From: Roseivirga sp. UBA6061
GTDB lineage: Bacteria; Bacteroidota; Bacteroidia; Cytophagales; Cyclobacteriaceae
Length of the DNA stretch: 64,000 bases
NCBI GenBank assembly: GCA_002427745.1
Contig: DIYF01000127.1
Location: 75,952 to 139,951 of the forward strand
Reading direction: 5' to 3'
Shown here: positions 1 through 8,375 of the stretch, in pieces
Layout: every line of letters begins with the position of its first letter
Position numbering within the stretch: the stretch's first letter is position 1
The notes under the pieces: generated by a model
Told to the model about the DNA's origin: nothing
Databases searched by the model: none
The model's input: the letters and a program-made list of their open reading frames with translations, nothing else
Translations under genes and position numbers: made by a program

Positions 1-974
1 CTGCTACTGCAGCAGCCCCTGCCGCAAGTACTCCGGCACCTGCCGAGAGTCCTGCCGCGCCCATCGTTTCTGAGAATGGCCGTCTCAAGGCTTCTCCGCT
101 GGCTAAAAAGCTAGCTGCAGATAAAGGAATTGATATCAGGCAAGTGACTGGTACAGGTGATGGCGGTCGTATCGTAAAGAGAGACGTTGAGAACTTTGTA
201 CCCGCTGCTGCACCTGCACCGGCAGCAGCGTCAGCACCTGCCAAGGCTGAGGCAGCTGCAGCTCCTATAGCATTGCCAACAGTAGTAGGAGAAGAAAGCT
301 TCGAAGAAGTGCGTGTCTCTCAAATGAGAAAAACCATTGCGAAGCGTTTAGCGGGCAGCAAATTCCAGGCACCACATTTCTATCTGACCATGGAAATTAA
401 CATGGATAAGGCGATAGAGGCTCGCAAGAGCATGAATGAGGTGTCTCCTGTGAAAATTTCATTCAATGACATGGTAATCAAGGCAGCAGCAGCGGCTTTG
501 AGACAGCATCCTGCTGTGAATTCCTCATGGCTGGAAGACAAGATCCGCATCAACCACCACATTCATATTGGTGTAGCGGTAGCCGTGGATGAGGGACTGC
601 TGGTTCCGGTTGTGAGATTTGCCGATAACAAACCTCTTTCTCATATCTCTGCTGAGGTGAAAGAACTGGGTGGAAAAGCCAAGAGCAAGAAACTGCAGCC
701 AGATGAAATGACAGGAAACACCTTCACCATCTCTAACCTGGGTATGTTCGGTATCGAAGAATTTACAGCCATTATCAACCCGCCAGATGCCTGTATCATG
801 GCAGTAGGAGGTATCAAGCAGACTGCCATTGTAAAAGATGGTCAGTTGGCGATCGGTAACATCATGAAAGTAACGCTTTCATGCGACCACCGTGCTGTGG
901 ATGGTGCCGTAGGGTCTGCCTTCCTCAAAACCTTCAAGAGCTTACTTGAAGAGCCTGTCAGGTTGTTGGTATAA
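1..974 (+). CDS. Dihydrolipoamide acetyltransferase, E2 of pyruvate dehydrogenase type (5' end outside window)
   Basis: The reading frame is open from the first bases of the window, so the gene starts upstream; a GTG near 144 is internal. Visible order: an Ala/Pro-rich flexible linker, a peripheral E1/E3 subunit-binding domain (RLKASPLAKKLA through GTGDGGRIVKRDV, bases about 84-200), a second Ala/Pro linker, then the 2-oxoacid dehydrogenase acyltransferase core ending with the catalytic motif DHRAVDG (HxxxDG). The lipoyl domains are expected upstream and are not seen. The enzyme moves the acetyl group from lipoamide to CoA in the cytosolic pyruvate dehydrogenase complex. A branched-chain or 2-oxoglutarate E2 is possible, but the Ala/Pro linkers fit the pyruvate type best. 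Confidence 0.93.
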   Translation, partial: ATAAAPAASTPAPAESPAAPIVSENGRLKASPLAKKLAADKGIDIRQVTGTGDGGRIVKRDVENFVPAAAPAPAAASAPAKAEAAAAPIALPTVVGEESFEEVRVSQMRKTIAKRLAGSKFQAPHFYLTMEINMDKAIEARKSMNEVSPVKISFNDMVIKAAAAALRQHPAVNSSWLEDKIRINHHIHIGVAVAVDEGLLVPVVRFADNKPLSHISAEVKELGGKAKSKKLQPDEMTGNTFTISNLGMFGIEEFTAIINPPDACIMAVGGIKQTAIVKDGQLAIGNIMKVTLSCDHRAVDGAVGSAFLKTFKSLLEEPVRLLV

Positions 975-995
975 GACTTTCTGTTTGAAAAGCTT

Positions 996-1025
996 AAGTC
1001 CCGTTGCAAGACGGGACTTTTTTTT
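996..1025 (+). terminator. Rho-independent terminator after E2 gene
   Basis: A 9-bp perfect stem (996-1004 with 1011-1019) closes a 6-base loop and is followed by a run of T. It lies 22 bases after the E2 stop codon, in the right orientation to end that transcript before hslV. Confidence 0.9.
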
Positions 1026-1177
1026 GCCCTTTGCCGGATAGTCCGGGGTATAGGAGGTTCATTTATGACTATTTGTCAGCTTTTGGGCAACTGGCAACTT
1101 TTTAGCTATTCAGCCTCTTAGATTAACAAAACAAAAGCTTTGACGATATTGTCAGGCTTGATTTGAAGAGAATACTC

Positions 1178-1717
1178 ATGACAAAGATTAGATCAACTAC
1201 CGTATTGGCAGTAAAACATAATGGCAGCGTATCAATTGGAGCAGACGGACAGGCGACCATGGGAAATACAGTGGCCAAGAGCAATGTGAAAAAGATCAGA
1301 AAGCTACAGGACGGTAAGATCGTTACCGGTTTTGCAGGTTCTACAGCTGATGCCTTCACTTTGCTTGAGCGATTTGATGAGAAGCTGAACGCTCATGGTG
1401 GTAATATGGAAAGAGCTGCCATCGAGCTGGCTAAAGACTGGCGTATGGACCGCTACCTGAGAAAGCTGGAGGCAATGCTGATTGTTGCCAACAAGGAGGA
1501 CATTCTGATTCTATCAGGTACCGGAGATGTTTTGAAGCCTGATAATGGTATAGCAGCCATTGGTTCCGGTAGTATGTATGCTCAGGCAGCGGCCCAGGCA
1601 CTGGTTGGTCATGCTTCAGACCTCGACAGTAAGAAAATCGTGGAAGAGAGCCTCAATATTGCTGCTGACATCTGTATCTACACCAATCACAATTTGATTA
1701 TCGAGAAAATATCCTAA
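1178..1717 (+). CDS. hslV: ATP-dependent protease subunit HslV (ClpQ)
   Basis: Proteasome-type peptidase of about 179 residues, the usual HslV length. The start is ATG 1178; an in-frame TTG at 1163 is less likely. The N-terminus [12 protein letters not shown] places the likely catalytic threonine at the STTV stretch after removal of a short leader. Other family hallmarks are [44 protein letters not shown] and the C-terminal DICIYTNH. HslV forms a double hexamer that degrades unfolded proteins fed by the HslU ATPase. No hslU is present in this window, so the partner must be encoded elsewhere, which differs from the common hslVU operon. Confidence 0.96.
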   Translation: MTKIRSTTVLAVKHNGSVSIGADGQATMGNTVAKSNVKKIRKLQDGKIVTGFAGSTADAFTLLERFDEKLNAHGGNMERAAIELAKDWRMDRYLRKLEAMLIVANKEDILILSGTGDVLKPDNGIAAIGSGSMYAQAAAQALVGHASDLDSKKIVEESLNIAADICIYTNHNLIIEKIS

Positions 1718-1833
1718 ATTTGTTAAGGACGAAACAGGTCGTTTTAGCTCATTTAAACTGCCATTTCTTAATAGTCTGAACATTATCGAGACAGGGCAGT
1801 CCGGTAAATGACTTGTTTGCGAAAACCAAGACA

Positions 1834-2361
1834 ATGGTACGAGGAACCTTAAAATTTAGTCTTTTCCTGGGGCTTGTTTGCCTGGTGGCATCTTGTGTAG
1901 GCCCTAATCAGAATCTTCATAATGACCCTACCGAAGGACGCCTGCTCCTGGGAGCAACTGTGCACCTGGGGGATGGTGATGTGATCGAAAATGCGGCTAT
2001 TGGCGTAAAAGACGGCTACGTAACCTTGCTGGCAGATGCCAAAGTAAGTAAGCTGGACCTGAAGCAATTTGATGTGGAAAGACTGGGACCTGAGTATCAT
2101 ATCTATCCTTTCAGAAAGACAGAGCTGGGCAATTCAGGAATTGTTTTGGCCCGGGCACAGGGTGATCCGATTAACATTACCATCCGCGATCGCGAGTTGG
2201 AAAAATGTGTAACGATCGGATGCGAAGCCATGTTGCTGATCTGTCACGGAAGCATTCAGGACAGAAATAAGTTCAGAGTTGACTATGTGTTCCTGGGAAA
2301 AGAGAAAGTGAAGATTCTGAAGCAAAGTGACTACTCTGTATCAATTATACCGAACGAATAG
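1834..2361 (+). CDS. Lipoprotein resembling fragments of an amidohydrolase-family protein
   Basis: About 175 residues from ATG 1834, the first ATG of a frame that could also start at TTG 1813. A signal peptide ends in a lipobox (LVAS-C, Cys18), so the protein should be lipidated and membrane-anchored. After it, the stretch LLGATVHLGDGDVIENAAIG reads like the N-terminal beta-sandwich of amidohydrolases (imidazolonepropionase-like). The segments IYPFRKTELGNSGI and ITIRDRELEKCVTIGCEAML recall later parts of that family, but the protein is far shorter than a full enzyme and shows no metal-binding HxH. It may be a repurposed or decayed amidohydrolase; an unrelated lipoprotein is possible. A terminator follows directly. 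Confidence 0.6.
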   Translation: MVRGTLKFSLFLGLVCLVASCVGPNQNLHNDPTEGRLLLGATVHLGDGDVIENAAIGVKDGYVTLLADAKVSKLDLKQFDVERLGPEYHIYPFRKTELGNSGIVLARAQGDPINITIRDRELEKCVTIGCEAMLLICHGSIQDRNKFRVDYVFLGKEKVKILKQSDYSVSIIPNE

Positions 2362-2384
2362 AATATTTAAAGATTTATACGATG

Positions 2385-2415
2385 AAGCCGATTCTGAAAA
2401 GAGTCGGCTTTTTTT
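2385..2415 (+). terminator. Rho-independent terminator
   Basis: A 10-bp stem (2385-2394 with 2401-2410, one T-G pair) with a 6-base loop and a T run lies 23 bases after the lipoprotein stop codon. Confidence 0.88.
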
Positions 2416-2494
2416 ATATCCAGGGTTGTTTTGAAAGTGCTCCGTCCTTGCTCCCTCGCCAAAGGTTTCTACTGTTGAGAAAGCTTCAGAAGCT

Positions 2495-2681
2495 GTGTCA
2501 TAATAAAGAGATTGTCACCCTGAAATTTGTTCAGGGTCTCTCGTGAACCTCATGATCAATAGAGATACTGAAATGTCCCTGATAGCTATCGGGACAGCAT
2601 GACAGATTAGAGGTATTATGACACGGTCCTCTTCAGCACAAGAGCTTCATTCACAGTGACGGTTTAACTCACTTTTGAGAC
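2495..2681. repeat. Dispersed intergenic element, copy A
   Basis: The element is bounded by a perfect 11-bp inverted repeat: GTGTCATAATA at 2495-2505 and its complement at 2614-2624. A conserved outer flank extends to about 2681. A related copy lies at 50101-50292. The right flanks of the two copies run in the same orientation, while the core between the inverted repeats is reversed in one relative to the other. The core holds internal hairpins, for example CCCTGAAATTTGTTCAGGG at 2518-2536. No open reading frame is present, so this is a MITE-like or REP-like element rather than an insertion sequence. Confidence 0.75.
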
Positions 2682-3886
2682 GACCTTTCTTGCTGTATCC
2701 AGGCGTGCTGAGCGATGGCCTTTCGAATAATCTCACAACCCTTCCTTAAGTCGGATTCACTGATGTTTATGGGGGGTGCAAGCCTGAAGCTTTCGGGGCA
2801 GGAGAGAAACCAGAACGTAATGACCCCTTCGGAAATGCAGGTTTCTACAATATTCTGTACGCGTTCAGGACTATCGAACTCAATGGCAAACATTAGCCCC
2901 TTTCTCCTGATCTCTTTGATAGCCGGATGGCTGATAAGCTCTTCAATCAATTGACCTTTTTCTTCCACGCCATCCACCAGGTTTTCATCGAGAATTACCT
3001 CCAGATTGGCCAGAGCTGCAGCACAATTAACCGGATGTCCCCCGAAGGTGGTAATATGGCCCAGCATAGGTCCATGGGTGAGCAAAGACATGTTTTCCTG
3101 TGAAGAAATAAAGGCTCCAACGGGCATGCCACCTCCCATGGCCTTGGCTACCGTGAGAATATCCGGCACTACGTTAAAATGCTCAAAGGCAAAGAGTTTG
3201 CCTGTACGTCCAAAGCCGGTCTGTACCTCATCAAAAATCAACAGTGCCCCTTTTTTGGTACAGCGATCTCTCAGGGCCTGTAAATAGTTCTGTGAAGGAA
3301 TGCGCACTCCCGCATCTCCCTGAATGGGCTCAATGATCACACAGGCAGTTTCATCAGTAATCAGCTTCAGATCCTCTGTGTTGTTAAACTCTATGAAATG
3401 CACATCGGGAAGCAACGGCCGGAAGGCATACTTCTTTACTTCATTACCAGAAACGCTCAGAGAACCGTGTGTACTGCCGTGATAAGACTTTTTGCAGGAA
3501 ACTATCCCTGTTCTTCCCGTGATGCGTTTGGCCAGCTTCAGTGCCCCTTCATTGGCCTCAGTACCCGAGTTAACAAAATAGGACGTACTCAAGGTCGGAG
3601 GAAGTACAGAAGCCAGTTTTTCAGCAAGTCTGTTTTGAGGAGTCTGGATAAACTCCCCATAGGCCATAACATGCATGTAATCATCCAGCTGTGATTTAAT
3701 GGCATTGACTACATAGGGATGTCTGTGACCAATGTTGGTTACGGCAATGCCTGAGATAAAGTCCAGATAGTCTTTACCTTCTTTATCGTAGATATAACTG
3801 CCCACAGCCTTAGACACTTCAATTTTAAGCGGGAAAGGTGAGGTTTGAGCAACGTGTTTCAGGAATATACTCTCAGCCGAAGACAT
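2669..3886 (-). CDS. Class III pyridoxal-phosphate aminotransferase (acetylornithine/ornithine type)
   Basis: A 405-residue fold-type I aminotransferase of normal length. Hallmarks are VNSGTEANEGALKLAKR (cofactor phosphate binding), SYHGSTHGSLS, IIEPIQGDAGVR, the LLIFDEVQTGFGRTG signature and the Schiff-base lysine in LTVAKAMGGGMPVGA. Such enzymes move the omega-amino group of acetylornithine, ornithine or similar amines to 2-oxoglutarate in the cytosol. No arginine biosynthesis genes are adjacent, so substrate assignment is open. The last codons (SSQK and stop) lie in sequence shared with the dispersed element, which suggests that the C-terminus was formed or altered when the element arrived. 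Confidence 0.88.
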   Translation of the reverse strand: MSSAESIFLKHVAQTSPFPLKIEVSKAVGSYIYDKEGKDYLDFISGIAVTNIGHRHPYVVNAIKSQLDDYMHVMAYGEFIQTPQNRLAEKLASVLPPTLSTSYFVNSGTEANEGALKLAKRITGRTGIVSCKKSYHGSTHGSLSVSGNEVKKYAFRPLLPDVHFIEFNNTEDLKLITDETACVIIEPIQGDAGVRIPSQNYLQALRDRCTKKGALLIFDEVQTGFGRTGKLFAFEHFNVVPDILTVAKAMGGGMPVGAFISSQENMSLLTHGPMLGHITTFGGHPVNCAAALANLEVILDENLVDGVEEKGQLIEELISHPAIKEIRRKGLMFAIEFDSPERVQNIVETCISEGVITFWFLSCPESFRLAPPINISESDLRKGCEIIRKAIAQHAWIQQERSSQK

Positions 3887-3942
3887 GTGCGAAATTAAGC
3901 AGTAATTAACGAATCAAAAACACAAAGAGCTGTTTGAAAGTC

Positions 3943-4959
3943 TCAGGCAACCATCAGCGATTTGCGATAAGCAGAAGGGGTGGTGCCGGTGAGCTTTTTA
4001 AAGGCCTGATTGAAAGAAGAGAGCGTATTGAAACCGCAGTCATAGGCAATGGCCGATACCGTGATATTAGGTTTATCACGCAGTAGTTCTTGTGCCATCT
4101 TAATCCTGTAAGAGTTCAGAAACTCGGTGAAACTGACTTCGAATTGTTCGCTGAAAATAGGGGAGAGCAGGTGCTTTGGGATTTTGGTTTCCGCAGAGAG
4201 TTTTGCCAGGGTATAGTCATTCTGCAGGTAAGGCTCGTTCGATTCAAAATGTTCTACAATCTTCTGTTTGTATTCTGAGAAGCGGCTCTTGCTCAGCTTG
4301 ATGTTTTTATACTTTGTCTTTTTGACAGCCGTGAGTTTTTGAAAGTTCTTCAGTAAAAAGAAGCTGAAGATATAGGTGACTCCGGCATAGAGTGCCGGTC
4401 CGTAGGTATAGGAGCTGATGCCCAACACCCAGTTGGAAAAGTAGGCGATCATCACAAGGCTCACGCCAACCACCAGTAATATGAGCCAGTGTGACTGGAT
4501 TCGGGTAAGGCTTTTGCGATGCTTCCAGCCCATATAAATGATCAGTGGCAGGTAGGCAATCGACTGAAATAAGAGGGCAGTATACCCACCAGCATACCAA
4601 AAACCACCAAGGGTCAGCCAGGGAGACAGCAGGGCAACAAGAAAGGCCGGAATCATCTGAAGCCAAAAGACCTTTGACAGTGCTTCATCTTTATAAATGG
4701 ATTGAAGGTAATAGAGCAATAAAGGGCCTACGGCCAGATGCGCTGCAAAGCCCAGGTTGATAAAGACCAGGGACATTTCTTCGCTGAAGAGAAAGTATGT
4801 GGATTTCAGTACCCTGAGGGAGAGTGCGGCAAAAAGCCCTCCCAGCAGCAAATTCTGTCGAGTCTTTTGCTCATTGAATACCATAAGGTACAGTGCCCAA
4901 AGAAGACTCTGGATTCCACCAAAGCTACAGGCGATCAATAAAAAGTCTCGGCTACTCAT
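3943..4959 (-). CDS. Membrane-anchored AraC-family transcriptional regulator
   Basis: 338 residues. The N-terminal 210 or so hold about seven hydrophobic helices in place of a soluble sensor domain. The C-terminal 100 form an AraC-type double helix-turn-helix: first helices around TLAKLSAETKIPKHLLSPIF, then VSAIAYDCGFNTLSSFNQAF and the signature KLTGTTPSAYRKS. This layout is frequent in Bacteroidetes and implies DNA binding at the inner membrane, with ligand or lipid sensing by the helices. It is transcribed away from the PadR/permease pair. A 250-bp spacer separates them and should hold both promoters. Its target is unknown. Confidence 0.85.
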   Translation of the reverse strand: MSSRDFLLIACSFGGIQSLLWALYLMVFNEQKTRQNLLLGGLFAALSLRVLKSTYFLFSEEMSLVFINLGFAAHLAVGPLLLYYLQSIYKDEALSKVFWLQMIPAFLVALLSPWLTLGGFWYAGGYTALLFQSIAYLPLIIYMGWKHRKSLTRIQSHWLILLVVGVSLVMIAYFSNWVLGISSYTYGPALYAGVTYIFSFFLLKNFQKLTAVKKTKYKNIKLSKSRFSEYKQKIVEHFESNEPYLQNDYTLAKLSAETKIPKHLLSPIFSEQFEVSFTEFLNSYRIKMAQELLRDKPNITVSAIAYDCGFNTLSSFNQAFKKLTGTTPSAYRKSLMVA

Positions 4960-5193
4960 CCAGCGAACGTGTAAAAAATAAGGTTAATGATTTCCTACGA
5001 GTTTCACGATAGGAAGGCCAGGATTTTCCCGATTTCAGGGCTGATTATATCTAGTTTTTAGTTAATCCGTCAGGAAATTGTGGTAGAATCTGCTTTTGCC
5101 AGGGTGAAATCTACCTGGAAAATCGGACGTTGAAATACCGGTTGAGCGGATAAACTGATAGTTTTTCTATTTTATAGAACAACTTAATAAGAG

Positions 5194-5203
5194 TATACGT
5201 ATA
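5194..5203. promoter_or_regulatory. Perfect 10-bp palindrome before padR-type gene
   Basis: TATACGTATA ends 6 bases before the ATG of the PadR-type gene. PadR regulators commonly bind palindromes at their own promoter, so autoregulation is plausible. Chance occurrence of a 10-bp AT-rich palindrome cannot be excluded. Confidence 0.35.
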
Positions 5204-5209
5204 GCGGGT

Positions 5210-5542
5210 ATGACCACAATAACCAGAACCGAAGAAATCTTATTGCTCATGGTTTGCAAGCTGGGGGAGGATGCCTTCGCTATGCAAATCCGGGAGGAGG
5301 TAAAAACACTCACAGGCAAGCTCTACTCCATTGGAGGGATTTACGTTCCGCTTGACCGGCTTACGGCCAAAGGGCTGTTGAAAATGGAAGATGTAAATGC
5401 AGATGAAGAACGCATGGGCAGACCCAGAAGAAGGTTCTCTATTACCTCTCAGGGGATGAAAGCTCTGAAGGAAACCCGTGAAATGGAACAGGCCATGTGG
5501 GACCTGTCTCCTGAACTTCTGCAAAAAATGGGGCTGGTATGA
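5210..5542 (+). CDS. PadR-family transcriptional regulator
   Basis: A 110-residue winged-helix protein. Family traits are the opening helix TRTEEILLLMVCKLGEDAFAM, the IGGIYVPLDRLTAKGLL recognition helix region and the wing GRPRRRFSITSQG. PadR proteins are homodimeric repressors. The stop codon overlaps the start of the next gene (ATGA at 5539-5542), so translation is coupled with the FtsX-type permease. In Bacteroidetes this pairing recurs, with PadR presumed to control the permease that follows. Confidence 0.92.
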   Translation: MTTITRTEEILLLMVCKLGEDAFAMQIREEVKTLTGKLYSIGGIYVPLDRLTAKGLLKMEDVNADEERMGRPRRRFSITSQGMKALKETREMEQAMWDLSPELLQKMGLV

Positions 5543-8196
5543 AGGGGGAATCAGATAACTCAAAGAACAGGAGCACGATACCCGGGCTGGGTGAGCGATT
5601 GCTGACTTTTTTATTGCCTCATGAGCGGCAGGATATATTACTTGGTGATTTTATCGAGTGTTACCGGACCAAACTGAACGCGAAAGGCCCCTTGGTGGCT
5701 AAGCTCTGGTTTTGGTTGCAGGTGTTTGCCTCTGTTCCCTCATTTATCCGTTATCGCACACGTTTTGCCGGTATTATGCTCAGAAGCTATGTGACACTGG
5801 CCCTGAGAAGCCTTTATAAACAAGCGGCCTATTCCTTCCTGAATTTATCCGGACTGGCCGTAGGTATTGCCTGTTTTGTGGTGATTATGCTTTATGTAAA
5901 AGATGAGCAATCCTATGATACCTTCCACGAAAGCTCAGAGCGTACCTATCGTCTGCTGGACATTCGTAAAGTAGATGGTATCGGGGAAGAATCTGCCAGT
6001 GCACCGATTATGCTGGGAGAGGCGATGAAAGAAGACTATCCTGATGAGATCAGTGCGGGTGTCAGGTTCTTTAATTTTCAGGCCCCGACACTGGCCCTGG
6101 CACACACTCCGGTATCAGGAGAAGTACGTCAATTCAATGAAAGAAAGCTGTTTTTTACTGACCCGGATTTCTTTAAGGTATTCAACTTTCGTTTGTCTGC
6201 CGGAGACGAAGAAACAGCTCTGACTGAACCGAATCAGGTGCTGATTACAAAGGAGATGGCCGGCAAGTATTTTGGAGATGAGGACCCTTTGGGGAAAATT
6301 CTGCGCTTTGAAGACAAGCACGACCTGGTCGTTTCGGGTGTCTTTGGAGACCTGGCTACCAATACCCACCTGGATTTTGACTTTCTGGTTTCCTTTTCCA
6401 CACTGGATAACCCTGAGGTGCTCAGAACGAGGTTGAGAGAAAGCTGGATATGGAATCCTGCCTGGACCTACCTGGTACTCAATGAGAATGTGAGCCCTGC
6501 TGATATGGAAGCCAAGTTTCCTGACTTTGTGAAAAGGCATTTTGATGAATCACGGCATGACCGGGTAAAGCTGTATCTGCAACCGCTGGAGGAGATTCAC
6601 CTGGAGTCCAAACTGGATTATGAAATGGGCCCCAACAGTGACAAGGCCTATGTTTACGTCTTCACCACTATTGCAGTATTTATACTGCTTATTTCCTGCT
6701 TTAACTTCATCAATCTGACGACAGCACGTTCGACAAGAAGAGCCCGTGAGATTGGTATGCGTAAAATCCTCGGAGGTTATCGTACGCAGCTGATCGGGCA
6801 GTTTTTGAGTGAATCTGTGATTACGAGCCTGGTATCATTGCTTCTTGCTTTCCCGGTAATCTGGTTGCTCCTGAGAGTGATGAACAATTTCTCCGGCAAA
6901 AACCTGACATTAAGCTGGTCTGAGCAGCCTATGCTGTTGCCCGGTCTGATCGGATTGACAGCCCTGATCGGATTGATCTCCGGTATTTACCCTGCTTTCT
7001 TTCTGTCTTCTTACCGCCCCGCTCAGGCAGTAAAGGGAGGACGCTATGTGGAAGCTACCCGGGGTATAGTTTTCAGGAAGATTCTCGTGGTCGGACAATT
7101 CAGTCTTTCGGTCATATTAATAGTGGGTACTACCATTGCCCTGAAGCAGCTGGACTTTTTACAAAAGAGAAGTCTGGGCTTTGACCAGGAAAAGGTGTTG
7201 TTGCTACCCACACTGAGATCTCCCCTGATGGATCAGTATGCCAGCTTTAAGGGGAGGTTACTGGATAATCCTGATATTCTGTCTCTGACCACGGTGGAAG
7301 ATATTCCAGGTGTCAAACACCAGACGGGAGGCTACAGGCCCAACGGTACAGGTGAGGAGCAGCAGTTTCCCAGATTGGTAGTCCACGATGACTTTGCCAG
7401 GACTATGGGTATTGACATGGCGGCCGGCCGGGGTTTTAGTGAAGAGTTCAAAACGGATGTAGGCGAAACAGCTATTATCAATCGGGCTATGGTAGATCTT
7501 CTGGGTTGGGGAAACCCCGAAGATGTGATTGGTAAGCGTTTTGACCGGAAGACCATCGTGGGAGTCACGGAGAATTTTCATTTTACTTCGCTCCACCGAC
7601 CCGTAGGTCCTTTTGTATTGATGCGCATAGGAGATGGCAGCGGTGCTATGGCCTTCTCTGCCAGGTACATTGCTGTAAGGGTCAACACAGAACATATAGA
7701 CGAGACCATTGATTTTATCAAAGACCAGTGGTTCAGCTTTACTCCGAACAGACCCTTTGAATACCTTTTTCTGGGTGACTTGCTGGGAGACCAGTATGAG
7801 GCAGAGGCCACTCTGGGTAAAGTAGCAGGAGCTTTTGCCGGCCTTTCGGTACTGATTGCCTGTCTGGGACTGTTTGGGCTGGCATCGTTTACTACGGAGC
7901 GCAGAATCAAAGAAATCGGTATACGCAAAGTAATGGGGGCTACCGTTTCCAGACTGGTCGTGATGCTTTCTTCCTCTTTTGTAAAACTTGTGTTGCTTTC
8001 TATAGTAATTGCCAGTCCGGTGGCTTATCTGGCACTGAATAGCTGGCTCAGTGACTTCGCCTATCGTACTTCTATTGGTATCTGGCCCTTTATCACTTCA
8101 GGAGGTATCGCTGTGCTCATTGTATTACTCACTGTGAGCTATCAGACCATCAAAGCGGCTTCTACCAATCCGGTGAATAGCCTGAGGTATGAGTAG
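5539..8196 (+). CDS. FtsX/MacB-type ABC transporter permease with N-terminal permease prefix domain
   Basis: 885 residues. Residues 1-80 or so resemble the permease prefix domain (RLLTFLLPHERQDILLGDFIE). A transmembrane helix near 105-125 follows, then a large periplasmic MacB-like domain and a first FtsX block near 370-500 containing RAREIGMRKILGG. A second half repeats the plan, with RIKEIGIRKVMGA near 790 and three further helices. Proteins of this class use ATP hydrolysed by a separate ATPase for mechanotransmission or export of lipids and peptides. No ATPase gene is nearby. ATGA overlap with the PadR gene indicates one transcription unit. The substrate is unknown. Confidence 0.9.
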   Translation: MKGESDNSKNRSTIPGLGERLLTFLLPHERQDILLGDFIECYRTKLNAKGPLVAKLWFWLQVFASVPSFIRYRTRFAGIMLRSYVTLALRSLYKQAAYSFLNLSGLAVGIACFVVIMLYVKDEQSYDTFHESSERTYRLLDIRKVDGIGEESASAPIMLGEAMKEDYPDEISAGVRFFNFQAPTLALAHTPVSGEVRQFNERKLFFTDPDFFKVFNFRLSAGDEETALTEPNQVLITKEMAGKYFGDEDPLGKILRFEDKHDLVVSGVFGDLATNTHLDFDFLVSFSTLDNPEVLRTRLRESWIWNPAWTYLVLNENVSPADMEAKFPDFVKRHFDESRHDRVKLYLQPLEEIHLESKLDYEMGPNSDKAYVYVFTTIAVFILLISCFNFINLTTARSTRRAREIGMRKILGGYRTQLIGQFLSESVITSLVSLLLAFPVIWLLLRVMNNFSGKNLTLSWSEQPMLLPGLIGLTALIGLISGIYPAFFLSSYRPAQAVKGGRYVEATRGIVFRKILVVGQFSLSVILIVGTTIALKQLDFLQKRSLGFDQEKVLLLPTLRSPLMDQYASFKGRLLDNPDILSLTTVEDIPGVKHQTGGYRPNGTGEEQQFPRLVVHDDFARTMGIDMAAGRGFSEEFKTDVGETAIINRAMVDLLGWGNPEDVIGKRFDRKTIVGVTENFHFTSLHRPVGPFVLMRIGDGSGAMAFSARYIAVRVNTEHIDETIDFIKDQWFSFTPNRPFEYLFLGDLLGDQYEAEATLGKVAGAFAGLSVLIACLGLFGLASFTTERRIKEIGIRKVMGATVSRLVVMLSSSFVKLVLLSIVIASPVAYLALNSWLSDFAYRTSIGIWPFITSGGIAVLIVLLTVSYQTIKAASTNPVNSLRYE

Positions 8197-8292
8197 GTGT
8201 TAATGTGTTGGGGTGTTGAAGTGTTGAAGTGTTGATGTGTGGAAGTGTAGAAGTGTAGAAGTGTTGATGTGTTGATGTGTGGAAGTGTCGGG
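8197..8292 (+). repeat. Tandem octamer repeat, 12 units
   Basis: Twelve consecutive 8-bp units with consensus GTGTTGAA and variants GTGTTGAT, GTGTGGAA and GTGTAGAA fill the start of the spacer between two convergent genes. The first unit begins directly after the permease stop codon. The variants are themselves repeated in blocks, which points to growth by slippage or unequal exchange. Confidence 0.93.
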
Positions 8293-8375
8293 CTGGGAGG
8301 TGAAGCGTTGAAGGGGAGATTTGCAGACAGACTGAATCCTGACTCAGGTTGTCGGTTCAGTGAGCACTAAGGGGG

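Noticed and set aside
1163..1177. TTG start for hslV
   Set aside because: The ATG at 1178 gives the normal HslV N-terminus; the TTG would add five residues not found in the family.
7258..7695. Long open frames antisense to the permease, and similar ones antisense to SusC, GH144 and propeller genes
   Set aside because: They lie fully inside well-supported genes, lack family motifs and arise from codon bias on the coding strand.
5539..8196. Operon of a complete macrolide-type ABC exporter
   Set aside because: No ATPase or periplasmic adaptor gene is adjacent, so only a permease can be called.
8197..8292. CRISPR-like array
   Set aside because: Units are 8 bases with no spacers; it is a simple tandem repeat.
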